DNA of 46,783 nucleotides from Ruminococcaceae bacterium UBA3753 (GCA_002372375.1 DFGJ01000034.1:1-46783); one strand, 5' to 3'; shown: positions 8,622 to 18,945, counted from the stretch's first letter. Notes: generated by a model not told the origin, from the letters alone. Numbers and translations are program-made.

Positions 8622-9210
8622 AAGCAAACTTAAAGTGTAAGTAATGGTAGTAACTGGAATTTATTAAAAATATTTTATCAACAAGAGCCACTTTGAATGC
8701 ATTTTTTAGGTTTAGTTTGTAGTAACAAGGAGGTATGAACCATGTAGGCAAAAGTTTAAATGCTGGAATCTGAAAAATTCAATAGAGTTTGTGGGGAAAA
8801 TGCCAGATGAGTAGTTTTGGTTTTATTACAGCTTTGGGTAATTTATGTTAAGATACAGACATTAAATGATATCCTAACGATTTTTCTGTTTGAAGTACCA
8901 GTTTGTCTCGTTTGGTTTTCGTGTTTCACAACTTATGAGTTTTTATTTCTGAAAAACGTATCTCTCAAACTGATTATTTCTCTGCTTAAATATGATAGTT
9001 CGTTGATGTTTTTAACGTGTACAGAGTTTTTTGTCAGCATATTTCTTAAAAGATAAATAACTATTGGACATTTTTTAAATAAGCTATTTTTTATTTGTTA
9101 TCCACTATTAAAACGTGACGCCAGCAACATCTTCCCTGTGTTTATACTTTTTGTTAACATTTTAATATAATGGATGTGTTCGAATTTTTTGGAAAAAGGT
9201 TGGGATATTT
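8622..9210. other. Gene-free stretch with an orphan ribosome-binding site
   Basis: AAGGAGGT at 8727-8734 is a near-perfect Shine-Dalgarno sequence, but it abuts ATG directly and the frame ends after 12 codons; a second ATG at 8742 is followed by TAG. This may be the front of a lost gene. A 79-codon hydrophobic frame at 8817-9056 lacks a ribosome site and is not credible. Confidence 0.5.
9166..9171 (+). promoter_or_regulatory. Probable -10 box for yebC
   Basis: A perfect TATAAT lies 40 bases before the yebC start. No clear -35 is found at 16-18 bases upstream. Confidence 0.45.
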
Positions 9211-9954
9211 TTGTCAGGTCATTCAAAATGGAGCAATATAAAAAGAAAAAAAGAGAAAACTGACGTTGAAAAGGCAAAGATATTTACAAAAATAGGCAGA
9301 GAGTTGGCTGTTGCAGTCAAAGAAGGCGGAAGCGCAGACCCTGCTATTAATTCAAAATTAAGAGACTGCATTATAAAAGCGCGAGAAAACAATGTACCAA
9401 ACGATAATATAAACAGGATTATAAAAAAAGCAGCCAGTAGTAGTAACAATGAAACTTTCGAAAGAGTAATCTATGAAGGATATGGTCCAGGCGGTGTAGC
9501 TGTTATTGTGTCCTGCTTAACTGACAATCGAAACAGAACAGCTGGCGATCTCCGGCACTATTTTGATAAATGTGGAGGAAATCTCGGCGAGCCTGGCTGT
9601 GTTTCGTATCTATTCAAAAAAAAAGGTATAATTCTTTTAGATAAGCCAGAATCTATGGAAGAAGAAGCTTTTTTAAGTGACATTTTCGAATCGGAAAGTG
9701 AGGATTACAAAAGGGAAGATGAGAATACATACCGAATTATTACGGCTCCGGAGCAATTTGAGAATGTTAAGAAATATCTGTTAAATAAAGGTCATATTAT
9801 TGGTAGTGCAGAACTGGAAATGACGCCTATAAGTTGTGTTAATATAGAAAAAGAGAAGTTGGATCAACTAAAAAAATTATTTGATCTTTTATACGATGAT
9901 GATGACGTCCAAGATATATATAATAATTGTTCTAATTTTAACGCTGAATTTTGA
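9211..9954 (+). CDS. yebC: YebC/PmpR family protein
   Basis: 247 residues, the family's normal length. The N-terminus SGHSKWSNIKRKKEKTDVEKAK is diagnostic, followed by the conserved IKARENNVPNDNI segment, a YEGYGPGGVAVIV stretch and TDNRNRTAGDLRHYFDKCGG. The family is described both as transcriptional regulators and as ribosome-associated factors that relieve stalling on some sequences. The start is TTG, fixed by the conserved N-terminus and a weak AAAGG upstream. It stands alone in the window. Confidence 0.95.
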   Translation: MSGHSKWSNIKRKKEKTDVEKAKIFTKIGRELAVAVKEGGSADPAINSKLRDCIIKARENNVPNDNINRIIKKAASSSNNETFERVIYEGYGPGGVAVIVSCLTDNRNRTAGDLRHYFDKCGGNLGEPGCVSYLFKKKGIILLDKPESMEEEAFLSDIFESESEDYKREDENTYRIITAPEQFENVKKYLLNKGHIIGSAELEMTPISCVNIEKEKLDQLKKLFDLLYDDDDVQDIYNNCSNFNAEF

Positions 9955-11055
9955 TTAAAATATTGAAAAGTTACTTTTTACTTCTAAAATTAAGAATTTT
10001 GCTCCACTACAATATTTTATAACTTTCTAAATGATCGAATTTTTAAACCTTTAGACGTCTGTTTTTTACACGTTTTGTAGCTACGAAACCGAAGCCAAGT
10101 TGTTGTGTTTTTATTTGCTTATTATTCGCTTTTTTGAATCATTTTGTTTTTCTCCATTTTTCACATACTTGATCTGTGTGATCTTGAATTTTATTTGGAG
10201 AAATTTCTGCTCAAGAATACGGTTGATTGTGTTCATGTTTTACTAACCGCTCTATATAGTTACATTTATCTTAGCTTTTTGTCATAAAAAATAGCTTCAC
10301 ATTACGCTATTTAAAATAATCTTAAAGTATTATATCCCCTAATAGCTGTATCCGTTTCAGCGACAAAATAAACTTTCAAAAATTTGCTCCACAGTGTTCC
10401 TTTGACTGTAATTGATATCATGAAACTTTGTTAACTAAATTCTGAATAAAATCATCTGCCTAAGGTAACCGTTTAATGCTTCTACACTGTGACCATATTT
10501 TTTGTTAATTTCTATCTGTATACTGCTATGTAAATTTTCTCATTTATATTTTAACAATACATGTGTAGTTATTTTAAGGTTTTTATACTTAACTCTTTAT
10601 ATTTTATGCTCTGTAAACAAAATTAGAGTAATAACTGATTATTTCTTTAAATAATAGAACATTTCTTTTCCAGAAACAATGTAATTTTTGAAAACTCTCG
10701 GTATTCTTCAGGATGTAATTAATATTACAGAATTTTACTAGTTAAAATTTAGTTAAAATTAAAACCAATCTTCACTGAACAAATTTTTATAATTTTCTGC
10801 TACAATTGTGCTATTTACTCATTTCTATCTGTTTATTATTCTGTGAACTTCCGATTTCACACACAGCAAAAAGAAGATCCCCATATTGACCTAATCAAGT
10901 CAACTAACTTAAAGAGAGTTTTAAAAAATAAACACCAAACTACAAAAATATTATGCAAAACTAATCATAATAAATGAAAAAGATCGCCTACCAAAAACAA
11001 AACAAAAATTCGAAGATTAATGTTTTCTAGCATTATTCTACCCGCATAATCTATT
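9955..11055. other. 1.1-kb gene-free stretch
   Basis: I see no coding frame with a ribosome site, no tRNA-like T-loop and no strong repeat. Its size and A/T-rich composition fit eroded DNA. Confidence 0.5.
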
Positions 11056-11622
11056 TTATCCATTATCCAAAATTATTTTATAATCTCTAAAGGAACCAAA
11101 TTTCTTATCTTTATCTGAAAGCAATAGATTTTCACTGTCCATAATTGGCCATTTTATATCTAAATCAGAATCATTCCATATAATCCCAGACTCATTATCC
11201 GGATCATAAAAATCCGTACACTTATAGATAAACTCGGCTTCATCCGAAAGTACTAAAAAACCGTGTGCAAAATTTTTAGGAATATAAAACTGATTCTTTC
11301 TCTCACCACTCAGACGGACCCCACAGTATCTGCCAAAAGTAACGCTTTCTCTTCTAAGATCCACAGCTACATCAAAAACTTCGCCCTTAACTACCCTTAC
11401 CAATTTTCCTTGAGCATGTTTTGTCTGAAAATGCAATCCACGTAAAACTCCTTTTTTAGACCTAGACTGATTGTCCTGAACAAAATTAACATCAATACCA
11501 ACCCTCCTGAACTCCTCGTAATTGTACGTTTCCATAAAATAGCCCCTCTCATCTTCAAAAACACAAGGCTCTATCAGGAACAAACCATCTATTTCTGTCT
11601 TTATAAATCTAAATTTTTGCAT
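11056..11622 (-). CDS. rmlC: dTDP-4-dehydrorhamnose 3,5-epimerase
   Basis: Epimerises C3 and C5 of dTDP-4-keto-6-deoxyglucose in dTDP-L-rhamnose synthesis. From the chosen ATG the protein has 188 residues. GGAGG lies 4 bases upstream; an alternative start 30 bases earlier lacks this. Family features are IEPCVFEDERGYFMETY, the catalytic-His segment LRGLHFQ (H64), KLVRVVKGEVFDVAVDLR, PKNFAHGFLVLS (H120) and a Tyr-rich YKCTDFYDP segment, then a WPI end. rmlA, rmlB and rmlD are not nearby, so it either works with distant partners or makes another sugar. Confidence 0.95.
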   Translation of the reverse strand: MQKFRFIKTEIDGLFLIEPCVFEDERGYFMETYNYEEFRRVGIDVNFVQDNQSRSKKGVLRGLHFQTKHAQGKLVRVVKGEVFDVAVDLRRESVTFGRYCGVRLSGERKNQFYIPKNFAHGFLVLSDEAEFIYKCTDFYDPDNESGIIWNDSDLDIKWPIMDSENLLLSDKDKKFGSFRDYKIILDNG

Positions 11623-12672
11623 AAAACCTCCAAAAATAGGAATAGCCAACACTTTGACTTTAATTTTAAATTATAAAGAAACAAACTTCATTTTCTTAAA
11701 TAAAAACCCTTGAACAACAAAACGCACGGTTCACTTAAACCTCTACTCACTTTTAATAGCACACTACCCACCCGGCAGAACTAACTATAAACAACTTTTA
11801 GTTATTTTTTACAAATTTCAAAATCAAACATAAAATCATAACTATAAAAATTAAAGTTTGGTGACTAGCAGTATTATATACTAAGAAATGTGTAAAAACA
11901 AATCAAAAAAAATCATGAAGTAAAAAAGTTCCAGTTCCAAATAAAAATTTAATGTCCCTAAAGGATCAAACTTTAAACAAGAAAGCTGCACTAGATTTTA
12001 TCTATATAAATTTGTTATTTAAAACAAAATAAACCAATATAGCATAGGCACTATATACACATTAAAGACATCAAATGTCTGTTTTTTTATTTATCAAAAT
12101 TTTAATCATTTTGCAAAATTTTTTATTGCGGAAAAGAATATCAAATATCAATATTAAACATATAAAATAAGTATTTTTGATTTATTATTTGCAAATATAT
12201 AAATTTCATTCCTTAATAAATTAAATCCGATTCGATTTTTTCTGTTTTTTTCAACGTTTTCAACTTAGTTTTCAACATTTGTTTAATTTAGTTTTAAAAA
12301 AAACTATTTTGAATTCAGATAGATCAAATTTTTAAAACTTTTTTATTTTTAGGGACAAATATATATTTTACTTGTATAATGTAGGTATAAGCTTTGCTAG
12401 TCTATTCTGTATTTTCACTGCTTTTATCACACGATGGACGTCCACGGGCAAGTTCCTGGTTAATATGAAACAGGTATAAAATGTATTAATTTTGCAAAGA
12501 ATAGTGATATGTGAACTTGTAAAAATATTTAAGATTAGTTTTTAAAGTTAGGTATACAACTTTTTGTGTAATTTTATGTGTTTGGTTTTTTCAGAAAATA
12601 ATTTATAATGAACCAAATGGGAAGTTTTATTAATTTATTTATAAACAAATAAGTATTGTAAGAAAGGGAATA
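11623..12672. other. 1-kb gene-free stretch before murA
   Basis: Very A/T-rich with no credible gene. The last 300 bases look like a murA promoter and long leader. A short GGACGTCC palindrome lies near 12433. Confidence 0.45.
12352..12380 (+). promoter_or_regulatory. Possible promoter upstream of murA
   Basis: GGGACA, 17 bases and a perfect TATAAT. It would give a leader of nearly 290 bases before the murA start, for which I see no known riboswitch. Confidence 0.4.
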
Positions 12673-13974
12673 GTGTTGGAGAAGTTTGTTGTTCGCGGTC
12701 GTAACAGACTGCGTGGAGAGGTCAATATAAGCGGGGCAAAGAATGCAGCAGTTGCGATAATTCCGGCTACCATTCTTTCTGATGGAGTTTGCACAATAGA
12801 AAATATTCCCAACATAAATGACGTTACATTAATTGCTAGAATATTAAAAGAAATGGGCGCAGATGTGTCTATGGTAGACAAAACTACTATGAAGATAGAC
12901 TCGAACGGAATTTCCAGTCCTGTTGCTACTTGCGAGAGTGTGAAACGAATACGCGCTTCTTCATATCTTCTTGGTGCATTGCTTGGTAAATTTCATAAAG
13001 CTAAGGTTTTGTCCCCAGGAGGTTGCAACTTTGGGGTACGGCCTATAGATCAGCACCTGAAGGCTTTTTCATCTTTGGGGGCAAAGTGTAAGGTCGAAAG
13101 CGGAGTAATAGATATTAAAGCTGAGAAATTGATTGGAAGTAGCGTTTACATGGACACCGTTTCTGTAGGCGCCACCATAAATGCTTTGCTAGCATCTGTA
13201 AAAGCCGAGGGTACCACTGTAATAGAGAATGCCGCAAAAGAGCCACATATAGTAGATTTGGCCAATTTTTTGAATTCTATGGGCGCAGATATTATGGGCG
13301 CTGGTACAGATTCTATAAAAATAAAAGGCGTAAAAAAACTTGGCGGTACAACTTACTCTATAATTCCGGACCAGATAGAAGCGGGGACGTATATGGTGGC
13401 TTCTGCCATTACAAGTGGCGATGTCCTTATAAAGAATGTTATCCCAAAACACTTGGAATCCATTACCGCCAAATTAGAAGAAATTGGCGCCGAGGTAACA
13501 GTTTTTAGCGAAGCGGTTAGAGTAAAAGCCTCGAACGTTTTGAAAAAATGTACAATAAAAACTATGGCTCATCCAGGTTTCCCTACGGATATGCAGCCTC
13601 AGTTTGCTTCTCTTCTTTCTGTGTCTGACGGAACAAGCATTATCACTGAGGGAGTTTGGGAGAATAGATTTAAGTATGTTGAAGAACTAAACAAAATGGG
13701 AGCTAATATATCTGTTGAAGGAAAAGTTGCTGTGATCGAGGGAACTGCAGGAAAATCCTTGATCGGTGCCCCTGTGAAGGCAATTGATCTGCGTGCCGGT
13801 GCAGCATTGATTTTAGCTGCTCTTACCTGTGAAGGAAAAACTACTATAGACAATATTGAACAAATAGAAAGAGGCTACGAAGATATAGTTTTTAAACTCT
13901 CTTCATTAGGCGGTGACATAAAAAAAGTTTTTGTTCCTGGTGATGAAAGTTTAGACCTTGAATTAGCCCTTTAA
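12673..13974 (+). CDS. murA: UDP-N-acetylglucosamine 1-carboxyvinyltransferase
   Basis: Transfers enolpyruvate from PEP to UDP-GlcNAc, the first committed step of peptidoglycan precursor synthesis, in the cytoplasm. The 433 residues show the inside-out alpha/beta-barrel repeats of the family. The substrate-binding SGAKNAA segment is at 20-26 (Lys22-class residue present). The loop PGGCNFGVRPID carries the catalytic Cys118, which is the fosfomycin target. The C-terminal domain has HPGFPTDMQPQFASL and LRAGAALILAAL. The start is GTG after an AAAGGGA ribosome site. It stands apart from the other wall genes, which lie 17 kb further on. Confidence 0.97.
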   Translation: MLEKFVVRGRNRLRGEVNISGAKNAAVAIIPATILSDGVCTIENIPNINDVTLIARILKEMGADVSMVDKTTMKIDSNGISSPVATCESVKRIRASSYLLGALLGKFHKAKVLSPGGCNFGVRPIDQHLKAFSSLGAKCKVESGVIDIKAEKLIGSSVYMDTVSVGATINALLASVKAEGTTVIENAAKEPHIVDLANFLNSMGADIMGAGTDSIKIKGVKKLGGTTYSIIPDQIEAGTYMVASAITSGDVLIKNVIPKHLESITAKLEEIGAEVTVFSEAVRVKASNVLKKCTIKTMAHPGFPTDMQPQFASLLSVSDGTSIITEGVWENRFKYVEELNKMGANISVEGKVAVIEGTAGKSLIGAPVKAIDLRAGAALILAALTCEGKTTIDNIEQIERGYEDIVFKLSSLGGDIKKVFVPGDESLDLELAL

Positions 13975-14585
13975 AAACTTTGTGTAGTGTCCGCTGCTAT
14001 AATTTATTTGGTCAGAAATTTCAAAAATTTGCTTTATTATCTTGCTTATTATGTAGATTCGTTATATCACAGGTAGTTTGCGTTGGAGTCGGAGGGATTA
14101 ACATTTTGGTTGCTTTTTTATAAGTTTTTGTGTACTAAAAACTTTGTTTTTTGTGGCTCCTTTACTGTTTTCAATTTTGAATCTAATTCCATAACTGTTT
14201 AAACAAGTTTCATGCATTTGTTTAGCTGTACAATAAGAGAGTCTACTCTATTGAATAAAGAGAACACGTAAGGTTTGGACTGGTATTTTTGGAATCTGAC
14301 TACATTATCTCACGGCTAGCAAAATGAAAAAGCAGAGCGTCAATTTTTAAAAGCTTTGACTTCCACAAAAACATGGATACAAATATGTTTTGAAAATAAG
14401 GCTTCTGTGGGCATGAGTCATAATTTCATCTCACCCGTACCATTTTTTACAAGATCAATACGATGTAGTTTTCTTTTTGATATCTCACCCTCACATAGTA
14501 TGTAAAAAAACACCACCGCCGCGAACGGTAATATTACCGAAGTAGATGACATATTTGTATATATCTTTAAAAAGAGAATTTGGTT
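13975..14585. other. Gene-free stretch between convergent genes, with palindrome
   Basis: No gene seen. CGGTAATATTACCG at 14526-14539 is a perfect 14-base palindrome. An atctcaccc-like phrase occurs twice (about 14430 and 14483). Confidence 0.5.
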
Positions 14586-15782
14586 TTAAAACCTAGGCCC
14601 ACCATAAAAGCAAAGAACATCCTCACTCTCATTACCCTGGGTTTCGTCCTTTTTTAAATCTTTAATGTTTTCTCTCTGATGATCATGAATCTTGTTCTTC
14701 ACAAAGTATTCTTCATTGTACTTAAATAAAAGGTAGCACACTCCTGCCGTAAGTGATAACACTGATACTGCCTTCGCTAAAGTTCCTAATACGCTTTTAT
14801 ATGTAGAAGACTGCTTTTTGTGTTTATGCTCATAATAATATTTATCTACATAGCCGTCATCACTAAAAAAACCTGGTCCACCATATTCGCTACGGCAAAG
14901 TGCATCGTCGACAACTTCTTCTTTTGCTACCTCAACTAAATCGTTTTTATTGGCGTTATCTTTTGAATCTTTATTTGAATTTCTACTATCTTCACTGGCT
15001 AGCTTTTCCTCATTTGCGTTTTCGTTGCTATAATTTTTGGATTCAATTTTATCTTCAGACCTCTTTTCATATTCACCTACTTTTCCGTAAAGCTCTTCAT
15101 ACTCTTCTTTTGTTCTAAAAATTGGTGGGCCACCGTAGAAACAAACGTACCCCCTTCCCTCTTCGGGAACGTAGGTCCCCGTATTCCAGCCTTCAGGCCA
15201 ACCTGAAGCTTCGTAATCCCAGTAACCTTCTACCCCGTCTCTAATAACTAATTTAGGCTTTTTTACCATTTTTTTATTACTAGCAACATCATCTACCGAA
15301 GCACGGCCCTCGCCACTACCTTCATCTTTATTTATTTCTGCATTATCAGTATTAACAGAAACCACACCTTTATGGTCAATAGACTCCTCTCCAAGCTTTT
15401 TGTCTTCAAAGTCTCTATTTTCATTACCAATTTTCTCATTACCGACTTTTAACTTCGGATCAACAGATAAATCCGTGCTATCAATTAGAGTTTCTCTGTG
15501 CTCTTTCTCAACGAGCGCAGAGCCAAGACCTGGTTCAATGTTACCATCCTCTGCTTCTAGTTTTGGCTCGAAAACAGTTTTAGTACTTCCTCTCCACCGC
15601 CTAAACGACGGTCTACCGTAAGCTTTAAGCATTCTGCTCTCTCTAAGCATTTTATCGCTTTTTTGGGATTTTTCCGAACTCTCCTGACTTTTAAATTGTG
15701 CATCTGCCGACGCACTAACAGCAGATGTACCTAAAAATGCCAAAGACAAAGGCGCAGCAAAAATTTCTTTATTTTCAAGCAT
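14586..15782 (-). CDS. Secreted or anchored protein with repeated Cys/Tyr-Gly-Gly-Pro motifs
   Basis: 398 residues, family not recognised. A GAGGGGA ribosome site and a good promoter support the start. Residues 7-27 are hydrophobic and end in ASADA, a likely but weakly charged signal peptide. The body is acidic and low in complexity. A short motif recurs: CFYGGPPIF (214-222), CRSEYGGPGFF (296-306), CFYGGPRF (391-398, the exact C-terminus), and a looser AYGRPSF (54-60). A hydrophobic segment at 331-353 looks like one membrane helix, leaving the last motif beyond it. Repeated short Cys/Gly/Pro motifs recall processed-peptide precursors or binding repeats, but no modifying enzyme lies nearby, so function is open. 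Confidence 0.8.
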   Translation of the reverse strand: MLENKEIFAAPLSLAFLGTSAVSASADAQFKSQESSEKSQKSDKMLRESRMLKAYGRPSFRRWRGSTKTVFEPKLEAEDGNIEPGLGSALVEKEHRETLIDSTDLSVDPKLKVGNEKIGNENRDFEDKKLGEESIDHKGVVSVNTDNAEINKDEGSGEGRASVDDVASNKKMVKKPKLVIRDGVEGYWDYEASGWPEGWNTGTYVPEEGRGYVCFYGGPPIFRTKEEYEELYGKVGEYEKRSEDKIESKNYSNENANEEKLASEDSRNSNKDSKDNANKNDLVEVAKEEVVDDALCRSEYGGPGFFSDDGYVDKYYYEHKHKKQSSTYKSVLGTLAKAVSVLSLTAGVCYLLFKYNEEYFVKNKIHDHQRENIKDLKKDETQGNESEDVLCFYGGPRF

Positions 15783-15816
15783 AAAAATGTCCCCTCTTTT
15801 TACTGTACTGTGATTT

Positions 15817-15845
15817 ATTATACAACCTTTATTAAAAAATGTAAA
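15817..15845 (-). promoter_or_regulatory. Strong promoter for the YGGP-motif gene
   Basis: Read on the minus strand: TTTACA (5 of 6), a 17-base spacer and TATAAT (6 of 6), 35 bases before the start codon. Confidence 0.75.
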
Positions 15846-15941
15846 TATTTATATTCTATTAAATTTTAAAAAGATAAAGTAACCTTTTTTTTTAAATACC
15901 ATAGCCTGGAAAAAACTTTAATAAAAAGGAACCAATGAAAA

Positions 15942-16175
15942 ATGGAAATAAGCTTAAACAGACTACCACTTTTAAAACTTGGAAATATAAAAAATCTTTT
16001 GGTAGATAAAAAAACTAAATGTAAACTGCTAAGCCTAGGATTTATTCCCGAAACAGCCATTAAACCTGTTTTTTCTAATTTTTCCGGAAATCTAAGAGCA
16101 TACGAAGTCAGAAAAGCAATAATTGCATTACGCGATACAGACGCAAACAAAATCAGAGTGGATGTATCGATATAG
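15942..16175 (+). CDS. feoA: Ferrous iron transport protein FeoA
   Basis: 77-residue SH3-like cytoplasmic partner of FeoB. It shows the family pattern: short N-terminal LNRLPLLKLGNIKNL, a LLSLGFIPETAIKPVF segment matching the 'RLxxLGfxpGtxV' signature, and a C-terminal AYEVRKAIIALRDTDANKIRV stretch. AAAGGA lies 11 bases upstream. It is 116 bases before feoB in the same direction, so the pair is likely one operon. It diverges from the YGGP-motif gene. No clear Fur box was identified in the shared upstream region. Confidence 0.9.
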   Translation: MEISLNRLPLLKLGNIKNLLVDKKTKCKLLSLGFIPETAIKPVFSNFSGNLRAYEVRKAIIALRDTDANKIRVDVSI

Positions 16176-16291
16176 GTGGCACTGCATTATTTAGAATTTA
16201 TAAATAAATTATGAATGAAATCTTAGAAAATTATTTACATATTTACAGATATATTTAAAAAATTTTTTTTAAATCTGGAGACTACATTTCA

Positions 16292-18424
16292 ATGAGTGCA
16301 AACGAAAATTCTAATGCCGAAAAAAAATGCAAAAAATTATCATCACAGGTAGTAATTTCAATCGCAGGGAATCCGAATGTAGGCAAAAGTACTATTTTCA
16401 ACAGCTTAACGGGACTAAATCAGCATACAGGTAACTGGACGGGTAAAACCGTTGAATCTTTTGAGGGTAGATATACATATAAAAACACTTGCTTCAAAGT
16501 TATTGATCTCCCGGGGACGTATTCTTTAATTTCGGACTCAGAAGAAGAGGAAATCGCTAGAGATTTTTTGTTTTTTAATAAAGATACCTTTTGCTTAGTA
16601 GTTATGGACGCCACTTGCCTTGAAAGAAATTTAAATTTAGCGCTAAAAATTAAAGAGATAAACCCCAATATTTTGGTATGTGTAAATATTTTGGACGAAG
16701 CGGAAAGAAAAAGTATAAAAATTAATCTAAATAAACTTTCAGAATTATTGAAAGCACCTGTAATAGGAACTACATACAAAAATAAAAAAAGTATAGAAAA
16801 ACTAAAAGAGGAAATTTATAAAACTACTATTTTAAATAAAAATGAAAAAAAATTTAGTTTAACTGAAAGCATATATCCACAAGTTATAGAAAACGCTATA
16901 AGTCGTCTAGTGCCTTTAATTGATAAAATAACTAGCGGAAAACTATGTTCTAGGCAGCTTGCTTTGAGCTTAATTGATTTAGATGAATCAATGATTGTTT
17001 CAATTAAAAACCTTTTAGGTGTAAATATCTTAGAAAATGAAGATATAAATCAAACGCTGAATGATATTAAGAAAAATCTTAGAAAAAGCAATATAAATTC
17101 TTCCGATTTAAAAGACATTATAGAAAAAAGTATAGTAAAGAAATCAGAAAAGATATACAAATCATGCGTAACACTTAAAAAAGAAAACTACAACGAAAAA
17201 GATAGAAAAATAGATAAAATATTAACTTCAAAATTAACAGGAATACCTATAATGGTCCTGTTACTATTCTTAATCTTCTGGATAACTCTCATCGGTGCAA
17301 ACTACCCTTCAAGTGTACTGGCTGATGTTTTATTTTTTGTTCAAGATAAATTAACTTTAGCTTGTAACACTTTACATTTACCACCATGGTTGCATGGATC
17401 TTTAGTTCTGGGACTTTACCGAACACTTGCATGGGTAGTATCGGTAATGCTCCCACCTATGGCTATATTTTTCCCTCTCTTTACCCTACTTGAGGACTTA
17501 GGTTATTTACCAAGAGTAGCTTTTAATTTAGATCATTTTTTAAGGAAAGCTGGAACCAACGGTAAGCAAGCCTTAACTATGTGCATGGGTTTTGGGTGCA
17601 ACGCCTGCGCCGTTACAGGATGTAGAATAATAAACTCCAAAAGAGAAAAATTGATAGCTATTCTTACCAATAACTTTATACCTTGCAATGGTCGTTTCCC
17701 CACGCTAATTTCTATAATAACAATGTTTTTTATATCATCAGTACCAATAGGTTGCACATCGCTTATATCTACAGCTCTACTTACCGTAACAATAATTTTT
17801 GGTATTTTTATGTCCTTGATTTCTTCAAAATTATTGTCTGCAACTTTACTTAAAGGAATCCCTACGTCGTTTTCTTTGGAATTGCCTCCATACAGAAGAC
17901 CTCAGGTTGGTAGACTTATAGTAAGATCTATTTTTGATAGAACTCTATTTGTACTCCTAAGAGCCGTCGTAGTAGCAGCTCCTGCCGGTTTGCTTATATG
18001 GTGTCTTTCCAATACAATAGTCGGGGGAAACAGTCTTTTAAAATATAGCACATCATTTTTAGATCCTTTTGCTAAACTTTTTGGTTTAGACGGAATAATT
18101 TTAATGGCTTTTATTTTAGGATTTCCGGCGAATGAAATAGTAATGCCCATAGTAGTTATGTCTTACCTTTGCACGGGCAGTCTAACGGAACTTTCCTCCA
18201 TACAAGAACTTCAAGCACTATTACTAAACAACGGTTGGACTACAACAACAGCTTTATGTACAATGCTGTTCTCTCTTATGCATTTTCCCTGCGGGACAAC
18301 AATACTAACCATAAAAAACGAGACCAAAAGTAATAAATGGACTCTGATATCTTTCATTTTACCGACTGTGCTAGGATTAATTTGCTGTTTTATAGTTTCT
18401 AGTATTTCTAAAATTCTAGTTTAA
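16292..18424 (+). CDS. feoB: Ferrous iron transporter FeoB
   Basis: GTP-regulated Fe(II) importer in the cytoplasmic membrane, 710 residues. The N-terminal G domain has G1 GNPNVGKS (26-33), the switch-I TGNWTGKTVE, G3 DLPG (72-75) and a G4-like NILDEAE. The membrane part begins near residue 315 and includes two Gate-like regions. The Cys-containing GFGCNACAVTGCR and NNFIPCNGRFPTLI segments are typical of clostridial FeoB. ATG follows a CTGGAGA ribosome site. Expected to be iron-repressed, though no operator was recognised. Feo systems favour anoxic habitats, where Fe(II) is soluble. Confidence 0.96.
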   Translation: MSANENSNAEKKCKKLSSQVVISIAGNPNVGKSTIFNSLTGLNQHTGNWTGKTVESFEGRYTYKNTCFKVIDLPGTYSLISDSEEEEIARDFLFFNKDTFCLVVMDATCLERNLNLALKIKEINPNILVCVNILDEAERKSIKINLNKLSELLKAPVIGTTYKNKKSIEKLKEEIYKTTILNKNEKKFSLTESIYPQVIENAISRLVPLIDKITSGKLCSRQLALSLIDLDESMIVSIKNLLGVNILENEDINQTLNDIKKNLRKSNINSSDLKDIIEKSIVKKSEKIYKSCVTLKKENYNEKDRKIDKILTSKLTGIPIMVLLLFLIFWITLIGANYPSSVLADVLFFVQDKLTLACNTLHLPPWLHGSLVLGLYRTLAWVVSVMLPPMAIFFPLFTLLEDLGYLPRVAFNLDHFLRKAGTNGKQALTMCMGFGCNACAVTGCRIINSKREKLIAILTNNFIPCNGRFPTLISIITMFFISSVPIGCTSLISTALLTVTIIFGIFMSLISSKLLSATLLKGIPTSFSLELPPYRRPQVGRLIVRSIFDRTLFVLLRAVVVAAPAGLLIWCLSNTIVGGNSLLKYSTSFLDPFAKLFGLDGIILMAFILGFPANEIVMPIVVMSYLCTGSLTELSSIQELQALLLNNGWTTTTALCTMLFSLMHFPCGTTILTIKNETKSNKWTLISFILPTVLGLICCFIVSSISKILV

Positions 18425-18630
18425 TACTACTCTCACCGCCAATTTAAGAAACATGAATAAACGACCCTCGCACATCAATTTTCCTTTTCTTTTGTAAATA
18501 CTAAAACTGGATACACTTAAACATCAAGCCCAACTAAAAAAAGGTTTACAAAATGCCACACTATTTCTAAATTATCACTTTTTAAATTTTAAATTTGTGT
18601 CCAACAGTCTAGTTTCAACATCCTGCTATA

Positions 18631-18945
18631 TTTTTAATGGTCTTTCTTTGTTATATTTTTTATTAGCAACAGAATTTTCCGAAACTTTAACACTATAACG
18701 TATTATCAGCCACGTATTACACATAAAAGTATTTAAAAAGAATATTTTTTCCATAAATGTAAAAATAAACAGCTTTTCAACGCAGACATTTTTTCATCTT
18801 AAATATAAAAACAGACACATCGCAAAAGACCAAAAAAGCCATGCCTTCAAACCACATTCTGCTGAGCTTTTTTACTTACCTCACAGTACCATTCGTCAAT
18901 AAACTTCTTATTCCTAAGAAAAAACATAAATATAGGGGACAGACG
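18631..18945 (-). pseudogene. 3' remnant of the KKLADRL membrane-protein family
   Basis: This ~315-base segment is a direct repeat of 18952-19272 (offset 321 to 329). On the minus strand 18842-18945 translates as a tail reading RLSPIFMFFLRNKKFIDEW then YCEVSKKAQQNV, nearly the same as the C-terminus of the neighbouring frameshifted gene; the remainder copies that gene's 3' flank. No upstream part of the gene is left. The 18425-18630 stretch before it shows nothing. Confidence 0.75.

Noticed and set aside
8817..9056. 79-codon hydrophobic frame
   Set aside because: TTG start without ribosome site, biased composition, and inside debris-like DNA.
9098..9106. TTATCCACT, 8 of 9 to the DnaA box
   Set aside because: A single copy with no cluster, no dnaA/dnaN nearby and no AT-rich 13-mer array; not evidence of an origin.
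9955..12672. tRNA or other stable RNA genes in the large gaps
   Set aside because: No GTTCRAATC-type T-loop with a matching acceptor stem was found by eye in any gap; a covariance search would be decisive.
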